This document shows positions 1 to 4,827 of a DNA stretch of 11,046 bases, in pieces. The notes beneath the pieces were generated by a model. The model was not told where the DNA came from, did not search any database, and saw only the letters and a program-made list of their open reading frames with translations. How positions within the stretch are numbered: the stretch's first letter is position 1; each line of letters opens with the position of its first letter. Origin of the DNA: Minisyncoccota bacterium (GTDB taxonomy: Bacteria > Patescibacteriota > Minisyncoccia > Phycocordibacterales > UBA2100); NCBI GenBank assembly GCA_018061585.1, contig JAGOTU010000023.1:1-11046 (forward strand), given 5' to 3'. Position numbers and translations under genes: made by a program.

Positions 1-3
1 TTG

Positions 4-76
4 GGCGACTATCGGGAATCGAACCCGAATCGAGGGCTCCACAAACCCTAGTGTTAACCGTTACACCATAGCCGCC
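4..76 (-). tRNA. tRNA-His (anticodon GTG)
   Basis: Read on the minus strand, the sequence folds into a full cloverleaf. The 7-bp acceptor is GCGGCTA/TAGTCGC, the D arm has GTG/CAC, the anticodon stem is AGGGT/GCCCT around loop TTGTGGA (anticodon GTG), and the T arm is TCGGG-TTCGATT-CCCGA. A G sits at position -1 opposite C73, the histidine identity element, so it is encoded here as in most bacteria. The 3' CCA is not encoded: C73 is followed by CAA at the window edge. The gene lies downstream of the DUF2914 protein gene; a possible own promoter is seen near 180-188. Confidence 0.95.
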
Positions 77-212
77 ATCGGCAAACATTCGAATACCCGC
101 TACGCCGGTATTCCTGACTCCTCGGCTTGGACCTGAACATGGTGCATGTTCACGCCACTCGCCCTACGTCGTCAGTCAATTTATAGCAGAATCAGGCGCT
201 ATTAGCGAACCC
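77..212 (-). other. Hairpin-bearing leader between DUF2914 gene and tRNA-His
   Basis: This gap holds no gene. Read towards tRNA-His it contains an 8-bp perfect inverted repeat (TGAACATG, loop of 3, CATGTTCA; 134-152) and a 7-bp one (GAATACC, 9-nt loop, GGTATTC; 91-113). Neither is followed by a T run, so neither looks like an intrinsic terminator. If transcription starts from the extended -10 at 180-188, both hairpins would be in a ~100-nt 5' leader of the tRNA precursor. Whether they act in processing or form a small RNA is unknown. Confidence 0.4.
180..188 (-). promoter_or_regulatory. Extended -10 promoter, possibly for tRNA-His
   Basis: The minus strand reads TGCTATAAA, an extended -10 element. 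No good -35 is seen, which is common for extended -10 promoters. It lies between the stop codon of the DUF2914 gene and tRNA-His. Four other promoters in the window have the same TGC/TGA extension. Confidence 0.45.
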
Positions 213-1313
213 TTATCGTGTTTCTTCTATCAATTCGACCGGCCTAGACACACGCACCACGGTGAAGCGGATGCGCCCCACTATCTGTCCGTGGTCTGTC
301 AGCACGTTCACGCGCCACGAACCCGCCTCGGGACTGAACTTTTCAGAGTATCCTCGGAATCCCCCGTCGCGACCACCATGGATCGTGAACTTAACATCTG
401 AGCGGGTCTGCCATGTATCGGTCACCGTATTGAAATACTGCCACTGATGCCGGAGCACTGTCGAAAGCCCTGATGGAGCGAAAACGGCAGTAAATATGAA
501 CGCTCTCTCGCCTGCGGCCAAATTCACACGCGCAGGGGTGTTGAGGAATCGCGTCGCAAACGTTTTGCGCTCTCCCTCTAATATGTATGCCCCTTCGGTA
601 CGAACGACTCCGTGGTACACGCCTCCCTCCTTGAGCGCGAGCGGAAGCGGTGGGATAAGGTTCGAGAAATACAGCACATTGAACACAACCGTGATAACGA
701 TGAGTGAGCGGATGCTCGTTCTGCGCGTTTCCATGTACCGCTCGTATATCAGATGCCGGAGCAAGAGCATTACCAATGTAATGATCCCCGCACTCACTGC
801 TCCGGAGAATAGGAACATCCATGTACCGATCGATTTAACGATGAGCGGAAGGAAAAAGATCAGGAATGAGTAGAGTGAGACGAAGTAGATCGAAAGCTGG
901 AACGGAAGCCGCTGGTAGAGACTTCGGAACCGTTCGTTGCCGATGAGCAGGATCGCGAGCACGAGCACGAATACCCACGAGACCGCAACGCCCGCGCTTC
1001 TGCTATACAAGCTTAGGTATCCGCTGAATAGCGCGCCGAAGAACAACTGAATAACGACCGGCATGAACGGCGCGATCCAAAGCATGAATCTGTTCTGTGT
1101 CCTGCCGGCCTCGATGTAATTAATGGTGACGATCGCAATTCCGGCGAAGGTAAGATATGTGAGCAGCAATACATTACCAAGCAGTACGTCGACACGGTTC
1201 AGGAGCACGTAGTTATCAAGCAAAAAGCCCACGATCAGTGCGACGGGTGAAAGGTAGCGCTCGTACCAGTGAATGAGCTCTTCGGTGCTTTTGGGGAGGT
1301 ATTTGCGGATCAT
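213..1313 (-). CDS. Polytopic membrane protein with C-terminal DUF2914 domain
   Basis: A 366-aa protein. The first ~225 residues hold about seven hydrophobic segments (roughly 22-42, 43-64, 77-98, 107-126, 137-160, 164-187, 202-222). The last ~100 form a DUF2914 domain: an AFIFTAVFAPSGLST-like start, HQW and WQT tryptophans, the GGRDGGFRGYS stretch, then W-x-V-x-V-x-T-x-x-G and GRIRFTV. DUF2914 proteins of this architecture recur in Patescibacteria; their function is unknown. By sidedness the soluble domain is probably outside the membrane (inference). The ATG at 1313 lies only 10 nt from a -10 (TATCAT) and has no Shine-Dalgarno, so the mRNA would have a very short leader. Gene identity is clear, function is not. 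Confidence 0.85.
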   Translation of the reverse strand: MIRKYLPKSTEELIHWYERYLSPVALIVGFLLDNYVLLNRVDVLLGNVLLLTYLTFAGIAIVTINYIEAGRTQNRFMLWIAPFMPVVIQLFFGALFSGYLSLYSRSAGVAVSWVFVLVLAILLIGNERFRSLYQRLPFQLSIYFVSLYSFLIFFLPLIVKSIGTWMFLFSGAVSAGIITLVMLLLRHLIYERYMETRRTSIRSLIVITVVFNVLYFSNLIPPLPLALKEGGVYHGVVRTEGAYILEGERKTFATRFLNTPARVNLAAGERAFIFTAVFAPSGLSTVLRHQWQYFNTVTDTWQTRSDVKFTIHGGRDGGFRGYSEKFSPEAGSWRVNVLTDHGQIVGRIRFTVVRVSRPVELIEETR

Positions 1314-1323
1314 GCGTACCGAA

Positions 1324-1332
1324 ATGATAGCA
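1324..1332 (-). promoter_or_regulatory. Extended -10 promoter of the DUF2914 gene
   Basis: The minus strand reads TGCTATCAT ending 10 nt before the ATG at 1313. It is the mirror image of the tRNA-Leu promoter: ATGATAGCAGAG (1324-1335) and CTCTGCTATTAT (1361-1372) form an 11/12 inverted repeat. Confidence 0.6.
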
Positions 1333-1363
1333 GAGTTCGGTTGCTCGCGATTTTTTCGGTCTC

Positions 1364-1372
1364 TGCTATTAT
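1364..1372 (+). promoter_or_regulatory. Extended -10 promoter of tRNA-Leu
   Basis: TGCTATTAT lies 8 nt upstream of the tRNA 5' end, the expected distance for a start just before the mature tRNA. TTGCTC at 1341-1346 is 20 nt away, too far for a standard -35, so the TG extension likely carries recognition. Confidence 0.65.
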
Positions 1373-1380
1373 GCTCGCAC

Positions 1381-1465
1381 GCGCGGGTGGCGAAATTGGT
1401 AGACGTACTACCTTGAGGTGGTAGCGCCCGTTAAGGGCATGGGAGTTCGAGTCTCCCCCCGCGCA
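1381..1465 (+). tRNA. tRNA-Leu (anticodon GAG)
   Basis: An 85-nt class II tRNA. The acceptor is GCGCGGG/CCCGCGC, the anticodon stem is CTACC/GGTAG around loop TTGAGGT (anticodon GAG), the long variable arm has CCC/GGG with a 5-nt loop, and the T arm is GGGAG-TTCGAGT-CTCCC. The discriminator is A1465, followed by CAA rather than CCA. The 3' acceptor strand doubles as the start of the downstream terminator hairpin. Confidence 0.96.
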
Positions 1466-1513
1466 CAAAGACGAAAAGACTTGGCCTGCGCCAAGTCTTT
1501 TCGTCTTTGTGCG
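1462..1513 (+). terminator. Perfect 24-bp hairpin terminator of tRNA-Leu
   Basis: The arms 1462-1485 and 1490-1513 are exact reverse complements (24 bp) around the loop CTGC. The 3' arm includes the T-rich stretch TCTTTTCGTCTTT. The left arm begins inside the tRNA (last three acceptor bases plus the discriminator), so the tRNA end and the terminator share sequence. Confidence 0.75.
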
Positions 1514-1707
1514 GGCCGGAGCGATGTCGCGCAAGCTTGCGCGACCGCGAGGCGGGGCCTGCGACCGAAGCGAGCGGCGGCGAGCTGAGAGTTGTGGGCC
1601 ACATGGATATGCAAAAGTTCTGACGAGAACTTTTCGAGCGCTTGGCCGAGTCTCACCCCCCCGCTCTGCGACGAGAATCTCTGAGTGCGCGAAAAGAGTC
1701 TCGCTTA
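1514..1707. other. Palindrome-rich intergenic gap
   Basis: This 194-bp gap lies between convergent tRNA-Leu and the 230-aa gene. No credible gene is seen. It is GC-rich and contains a perfect 20-bp palindrome at 1526-1545 (GTCGCGCAAG and its complement) and a 9-bp hairpin at 1613-1634, listed separately. The palindrome resembles short REP-like elements but no second copy is visible here. Confidence 0.5.
1613..1634 (-). terminator. Hairpin terminator, likely for the 230-aa gene
   Basis: AAAAGTTCT and AGAACTTTT pair perfectly (9 bp) around a 4-nt loop. The stem ends in four T on either strand, so it can act in both directions. It sits about 75 nt past the stop of the minus-strand gene 1708-2400. 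Confidence 0.5.
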
Positions 1708-2400
1708 TTACTCAACTGCTGTTTCGGGCTGTCCGTACAACTCAATGAGCCGCGCTTTACTCAGTATCGCGATGCTATTTGTCCGTTTTTTCAATATCTC
1801 TTTCGCTTTTTCCGCATCAATGCCGCTCTGCTCATACACTCCCTGGGCTGCGATCTCTGAGGCACTCGGGACGACGGGTATATTCGGATTTTCATCGATC
1901 TCAAATACCTCGAACCCGAACATCTCTGCCACTGATGGCAGAGGTTTCTCGGAAGTGGAATTGGCTGTCGAAGCTGAGAGTCTTGAAACCCCTACAAAAA
2001 AATCAACAGTGGACACGGGTGATCCCTCTACCTGCGCTTCTACCGCGAGCTTGTGCAGGCTCTCGCGTGTTTCTGCCATGATCCTGCGTGCGACCCCGTG
2101 AATGGAAAGTCCTGTTTGCGCGAGCTGCTTACTCTCTGTCGCCTTCGGGTCGATAAGTAATTCGCCAATTATCAGTTCGTCCTCTTTTGCGAGCCGTCTT
2201 CCGGCGAGATGTTTTGCGAGTGTCGGATATTTTATACCAAGCCACCTGGACTGCACTGCTGGCATACCCCAATCAGGCTTGTAAATACGAACAGCAAGCG
2301 GACCGTCCTCCCATGCGCCGGCGTGTACTTCGCTGTGGGTATGGATCTCGGTCTTGGGTCGGAGCCTGAATTTGTCCATCAAAATAATCGTATCATGCAC
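1708..2400 (-). CDS. Hypothetical protein, 230 aa
   Basis: I do not recognise this protein. It is soluble, with no signal peptide or membrane segment. Residues ~15-60 are rich in aromatics and charges (GMPAVQSRW, GIKYPTLAKHLAGRRL). The middle (~65-130) reads as amphipathic helices. A Ser/Thr-rich linker near 145-155 leads to an acidic stretch (EVFEIDENPN) and a helical C-terminal end (AEKAKEILKKR). The start chosen is GTG at 2400, because GGAG lies 8 nt upstream; an in-frame ATG seven codons later has no such site. It follows the rplS terminator, so it needs its own promoter, which I could not identify. Codon use resembles the neighbours. Confidence 0.75.
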   Translation of the reverse strand: MHDTIILMDKFRLRPKTEIHTHSEVHAGAWEDGPLAVRIYKPDWGMPAVQSRWLGIKYPTLAKHLAGRRLAKEDELIIGELLIDPKATESKQLAQTGLSIHGVARRIMAETRESLHKLAVEAQVEGSPVSTVDFFVGVSRLSASTANSTSEKPLPSVAEMFGFEVFEIDENPNIPVVPSASEIAAQGVYEQSGIDAEKAKEILKKRTNSIAILSKARLIELYGQPETAVE

Positions 2401-2437
2401 ATATTCAGCTCCGACCGGATCCGTCTATCGCGGCAAC

Positions 2438-2464
2438 AAAAAAGACCCTGTTCGGGTCTTTTTT
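2438..2464 (-). terminator. Intrinsic terminator of rplS
   Basis: AAAAAAGACCC and GGGTCTTTTTT (11 bp) flank the loop TGTTC, 16 nt beyond the rplS stop. On the minus strand the stem is followed by a T-rich end (TTTTTTGTTG). The A/T symmetry means it can also work on the plus strand. Confidence 0.85.
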
Positions 2465-2479
2465 GATTTGAGTTTGAAT

Positions 2480-2929
2480 TTATACCTGCTCTGCTGCCGC
2501 GACCTCTTCTGCGGTCGGCTTGGCGATCTCGATCGGATCCTCTTCGATGCCGGTAACGACCGGTGCAGCGGATTTGCTGACGAGCACGGTGCGTCGGAGC
2601 ATGCGGCGAGCCTCTCGGGCCACCTTTTCGCGAATGAAGTAGAGCTTGGCGCGGCGCATTGTTGCGCGCTTAATGATCTCGATCTTCTCGATCATCGGAG
2701 AGTAGAGGGGAAAGATCTTCTCGACGCCCACACCGCTTGAAACACGTCGGACCGTAAAGGTACCGCCTGCCTCTGTGCCGTGCTTGCGCGCGAGAACGAG
2801 ACCCTCGAATGTCTGGATACGGGTCTTACCCTTTTCTTCGATCTTCTGGTGTACGCGCACAGTGTCACCCGATCGGAGATCGAGCTTCTTGCGGGCGTCC
2901 ACGTCTACCGGTGAAATTACGAATGCCAT
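2480..2929 (-). CDS. rplS: 50S ribosomal protein L19
   Basis: L19 is a structural protein of the large ribosomal subunit at the interface with the 30S subunit. The family core is clear: SGDTVRVHQKIEEKGKTR, IQTFEGLVLARK, TFTVRR-SSGVGVEKIFPLYSP, IEKIEIIKRA and RRAKLYFIRE. At 149 aa it exceeds the common ~115 aa; the extra is a C-terminal tail of ~35 residues ending in a run rich in Glu, Ala and Val. The start at 2929 is chosen because the family-like sequence begins there; an in-frame ATG at 2950 would add seven residues without a better ribosome-binding site. There is no trmD or rimM next to it, unlike the common bacterial arrangement; it is a lone gene with a terminator on each side. Confidence 0.95.
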   Translation of the reverse strand: MAFVISPVDVDARKKLDLRSGDTVRVHQKIEEKGKTRIQTFEGLVLARKHGTEAGGTFTVRRVSSGVGVEKIFPLYSPMIEKIEIIKRATMRRAKLYFIREKVAREARRMLRRTVLVSKSAAPVVTGIEEDPIEIAKPTAEEVAAAEQV

Positions 2930-2981
2930 AACGTCGCGGCACTGTAACATGCAGGGTCGCCGAGGGCAAATTTCATAGAAA

Positions 2982-3007
2982 AAGCCGGGGTCGCGAGACC
3001 CCGGCTT
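2982..3007 (-). terminator. Intrinsic terminator of the 94-aa gene
   Basis: AAGCCGGGGTC and GACCCCGGCTT (11 bp, GC-rich) flank a GCGA tetraloop. On the minus strand a run of T follows (CTTTTTCTA). It lies 24 nt beyond the stop of the gene at 3032-3316 and separates it from rplS. Confidence 0.85.
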
Positions 3008-3031
3008 CGAAGCGACACATGCCGCGAAAGA

Positions 3032-3316
3032 TCAGTGGCCTCCGTGACCGTCCTCGTCGTTGAGCGAGAGCTCGAACAAGTCCAGCGCAAGGCGAGCAGC
3101 GTCCTCCTTGGGAAGGCCGAGCGCCTGGAGATCCTTCGCGAAGCCCTTGGTGGCCGCGAGGACTTTTTTGACCGTGCGGATACGAATATCGACGGCCAGA
3201 TCTTGAGCCTTCATATCGTCGAGCCGACGCCTGGCCGACGAAGACTGGTGGTCATCATGACCATGCCCTTGCGAACGGTGCGAATCGGTGCGAATACGAC
3301 GGCTAACACCAGCCAT
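3032..3316 (-). CDS. Small His-rich protein, 94 aa, unknown function
   Basis: I do not recognise this protein. The N-terminal third is basic and rich in His, Ser and Asp (SQGHGHDDHQSSSARRR). Residues ~35-84 look like two or three amphipathic helices (DLAVDIRIRTVKKVLAATKG; KEDAARLALDLFELSL). The C-terminus is DEDGHGGH. The HGHDDH and DGHGGH clusters could bind a metal (inference). The ATG at 3316 is well supported: AAAGGGG lies 7 nt upstream, and a near-consensus promoter and a terminator bracket exactly this frame. A longer plus-strand ORF covers the same DNA but lacks such signals. It is probably a highly expressed single-gene transcript. Confidence 0.75.
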   Translation of the reverse strand: MAGVSRRIRTDSHRSQGHGHDDHQSSSARRRLDDMKAQDLAVDIRIRTVKKVLAATKGFAKDLQALGLPKEDAARLALDLFELSLNDEDGHGGH

Positions 3317-3337
3317 GCTGTAACCCCTTTGTTAGAG

Positions 3338-3356
3338 CGATCTCGGGATGAGATCG
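3338..3356 (-). promoter_or_regulatory. 5'-terminal stem-loop in the leader of the 94-aa gene
   Basis: CGATCTC and GAGATCG (7 bp) flank a 5-nt loop. The predicted transcription start (about 7 nt past the -10) is at ~3356, so the mRNA would begin with this hairpin. It may protect the 5' end of the mRNA or be a repressor site; the sequence does not decide. Confidence 0.5.
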
Positions 3357-3362
3357 GTTTGT

Positions 3363-3390
3363 ATTATAGCATATTTATGTCAAATATCAA
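3363..3390 (-). promoter_or_regulatory. Strong promoter of the 94-aa gene
   Basis: On the minus strand: -35 TTGATA (3385-3390), a 16-nt spacer, and extended -10 TGC-TATAAT (3363-3371). This is the closest match to the sigma-70-type consensus in the window. Confidence 0.85.
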
Positions 3391-3462
3391 GTACCTGAGT
3401 TGCGCTTACTTCCCCTCTCTATTAAGGTGCTCGCGGGACCACAACCAAAGGGAGGCACCCAC

Positions 3463-4017
3463 ATGGAGACCGTTTTGAGGATCGGCGTCATCGGAAACAG
3501 GGATACGCTGAATCGCATTGAACCGTGGCTCGCGAAGGCACTGCAGGAATTCCTGCCGCCTCGGCGCTTCGAGATCTCAAATCACGACCCGTTCCCACCC
3601 GGGTTCAGTAACCGAGAGATGACGGACCACCTGAAGGGTGGAAACGCCTTCGACGGCACCGACGCTCTGTACTTCCGGGCCGGCACCCTCACCCGGGTCA
3701 TGATGGAGCGTAACCCCGAGATCGACATCGCGATCCGCACCGACGGCGGCGCCCTCAACCTGAAGGTGCCGCGACCGAATGGTGTGCATTTCGACGGACA
3801 GTACGTTGTCATCGGCATGCTCGGCACTCGCCTCAAGGGCGCCGGTGCGATCATGCTGTATCACAGCGTGTTCTCGCAAAGCTATCTCGGTAGCGGCGGC
3901 CTCGGACATCGCCAGGAGACGAGCATGTCGCAGATCGCCATGCAGGGCGTCCTGCCGCGATGGTGGAACGAGTACAGCCGCGGCGTGCATCGCGTGAGCG
4001 AATCCGAAGCGGCCTGA
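3463..4017 (+). CDS. Hypothetical protein, 184 aa, unknown function
   Basis: I do not recognise this protein. It begins VLRIGVIGNRDTLNRIEPWL, a beta strand, Gly loop and helix that could be a nucleotide-binding fold (inference only). Later come NPEIDIAIRTDGGALNL, HFDGQYVVIGMLGTRLKGAGAI and a C-terminal PRWWNEYSRG. There are no membrane segments or signal peptide. The start at 3463 is chosen because AAAGGGAGG lies 7 nt upstream; an in-frame ATG at 3400 has no such site and would put the ribosome-binding site inside the gene. By eye it is more GC-rich in third positions than its neighbours. It is the only plus-strand protein gene in the left 10 kb and has its own terminator, so it forms a single-gene unit divergent from the His-rich gene. 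Confidence 0.8.
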   Translation: METVLRIGVIGNRDTLNRIEPWLAKALQEFLPPRRFEISNHDPFPPGFSNREMTDHLKGGNAFDGTDALYFRAGTLTRVMMERNPEIDIAIRTDGGALNLKVPRPNGVHFDGQYVVIGMLGTRLKGAGAIMLYHSVFSQSYLGSGGLGHRQETSMSQIAMQGVLPRWWNEYSRGVHRVSESEAA

Positions 4018-4041
4018 TCTCTAGTGACCGGACAATTGTTG

Positions 4042-4073
4042 AGCGGGCCGTTCGCGGCCCGCTTTTTTCTTTT
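4042..4073 (+). terminator. Intrinsic terminator of the 184-aa gene
   Basis: AGCGGGCCG and CGGCCCGCT (9 bp) flank a TTCG tetraloop and run into TTTTTTCTTTT. It starts 24 nt beyond the stop codon: a textbook plus-strand terminator. Confidence 0.93.
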
Positions 4074-4090
4074 AAGAAACAACTCCCAAC

Positions 4091-4132
4091 CAAATACAAA
4101 GACCCAGCGCATGCGCTGGGTCTTTGTATTTG
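4091..4132 (-). terminator. Perfect 42-bp palindrome, terminator of tRNA-Val
   Basis: Bases 4091-4111 are the exact reverse complement of 4112-4132, with GCATGC at the centre. On the minus strand the stem starts 3 nt past the tRNA-Val discriminator and ends in GGGTCTTTGTATTTGG, T-rich enough for termination. The stem shares ACAAAGAC/GTCTTTGT with the tRNA-Leu terminator. Confidence 0.75.
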
Positions 4133-4135
4133 TTG

Positions 4136-4208
4136 TGGGCGATACAGGACTCGAACCTGTGACCTTCGCTGTGTAAAAGCGTTGCTCTACCAACTGAGCT
4201 AATCGCCC
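4136..4208 (-). tRNA. tRNA-Val (anticodon TAC)
   Basis: A 73-nt cloverleaf on the minus strand. The acceptor is GGGCGAT/ATCGCCC, the D arm is GCTC/GAGC, the anticodon loop is TTTACAC (anticodon TAC) on a stem ACGCT/AGCGA with an A-A mismatch at its base (27-43), and the T arm is ACAGG-TTCGAGT-CCTGT. Discriminator A is followed by CAA, not CCA. A -10-like TAGTAT lies 9 nt upstream without a visible -35, so it may be read from its own weak promoter or from tRNA-Arg. Confidence 0.95.
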
Positions 4209-4288
4209 GAGAGGCCTATACTAGCGCACTTTTGGCTGAGAGCTAGTCTGTACGACAGTTATGATTCTAACGGTTGCCCCTCGGTAAC

Positions 4289-4362
4289 TGGGAAACCCAC
4301 GGTTTTCCCAAACCTTCCTCCACGGGAAACTCCCGTTTCCCGACCCCTTCCCAACCGGGGTC
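4289..4362 (-). repeat. Three tandem hairpins between tRNA-Arg and tRNA-Val
   Basis: The 177-bp gap between the two tRNA genes holds no ORF worth calling. It holds three adjacent inverted repeats: GACCCC/GGGGTC (4342-4362, 9-nt loop), CGGGAAAC/GTTTCCCG (4323-4342, 4-nt loop) and TGGGAAA/TTTCCCA (4289-4310, 8-nt loop). The last two share the GGGAAAC arm. No T runs follow. They may be processing or spacer structures, or a small repeat family. Confidence 0.5.
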
Positions 4363-4385
4363 ACGTCATTCGCTCCGCTCACTTG

Positions 4386-4457
4386 TGCCCCCGGTTGGAA
4401 TCGAACCAACATAACCGGCTTAGAAGTCCGGTGTTCTATCCATTGAACTACGGGAGC
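4386..4457 (-). tRNA. tRNA-Arg (anticodon TCT)
   Basis: A 72-nt cloverleaf on the minus strand. The acceptor is GCTCCCG/CGGGGGC with one T-G pair, the D arm is GTTC/GAAC, the anticodon loop is CTTCTAA (anticodon TCT, reads AGA/AGG) on stem CCGGA/GCCGG with an A-G mismatch next to the loop, and the T arm is GTTGG-TTCGATT-CCAAC. Discriminator A is followed by CAA. It lies just downstream of the pilus cluster. Confidence 0.95.
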
Positions 4458-4473
4458 GTGTTTACGCGATGTA

Positions 4474-4501
4474 ATCCTAGCCTATGTCACGCGCGGGTCA
4501 A
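4474..4501 (-). promoter_or_regulatory. Promoter of tRNA-Arg
   Basis: On the minus strand: -35 TTGACC (4496-4501), a 16-nt spacer, and -10 TAGGAT (4474-4479), placing the start ~10 nt before the tRNA. The TGA inside the -35 is the stop codon of the upstream 109-aa gene, so the promoter overlaps the end of the pilus cluster. Confidence 0.65.
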
Positions 4502-4827
4502 TTCGCCTTGGTCGGATCTGCCACGACCGGAACCATTGTGCGTCCGAGCTCAAAGTTTGCCCGCCGCTCCGAAAATTGCACCAACACCTCTTCAAGCTGC
4601 GCACGATCGATCGCGGGAGCCTGCTGCGCAGCACTTCCGCTCGATGTCGACGAGATCGTTGTCATCACCGATGAGAACTGCCAGATCCCGAACAGAATTA
4701 TCCCGACCGCAGCTATAAGTGACGAGAATAATAGTACTCGCCAGTACGTTTCAGCGATCGGACGCAGGTTCTCCGGTTCGTGACGAGCTTCGTACAGCTC
4801 TTTAAATGTGTCGTGGTTGTCTTTCAT
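4498..4827 (-). CDS. Small single-pass membrane protein of the pilus cluster, 109 aa
   Basis: The N-terminus (~1-28) is charged and probably cytoplasmic. One membrane segment follows at about 31-51 (VLLFSSLIAAVGIILFGIWQF). A Ser/Thr/Gln-rich linker then leads to a helical stretch (DRAQLEEVLVQFSERRANFE) and a Pro/Val-rich end (VPVVADP). Its ATG overlaps the stop of the PilO-like gene by 4 nt (ATGA), so the two are translationally coupled. Function is unknown. Position and topology suggest a part of the type IV pilus inner-membrane platform. It has no lipobox, so it is not a standard PilP. Confidence 0.8.
   Translation of the reverse strand: MKDNHDTFKELYEARHEPENLRPIAETYWRVLLFSSLIAAVGIILFGIWQFSSVMTTISSTSSGSAAQQAPAIDRAQLEEVLVQFSERRANFELGRTMVPVVADPTKAN

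Noticed and set aside
134..152. Possible LexA (SOS) box from GAAC...GTTC
   Set aside because: The half-sites are 9 nt apart; the Gram-positive LexA box needs 4.
1310..1656. Minus-strand ORFs across the tRNA-Leu gene, with a GETRTPMPL-like peptide
   Set aside because: This peptide is the typical false translation of a tRNA-Leu gene; the tRNA and its terminator explain the DNA.
1621..1700. Second tRNA or tRNA fragment near GCGCTTGGCCGAG
   Set aside because: It resembles a D-arm consensus, but no matching acceptor, anticodon or T arm follows.
3400..3425. Plus-strand promoter for the 184-aa gene (TTGCGC and TATTAA)
   Set aside because: The spacing is only 14 nt and both boxes are weak; a promoter must exist here but I cannot place it with confidence.
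3035..3478. Plus-strand 147-aa ORF over the His-rich gene
   Set aside because: The minus frame has a promoter, SD and terminator that fit it exactly; the plus frame has none and runs into the start of the next gene.
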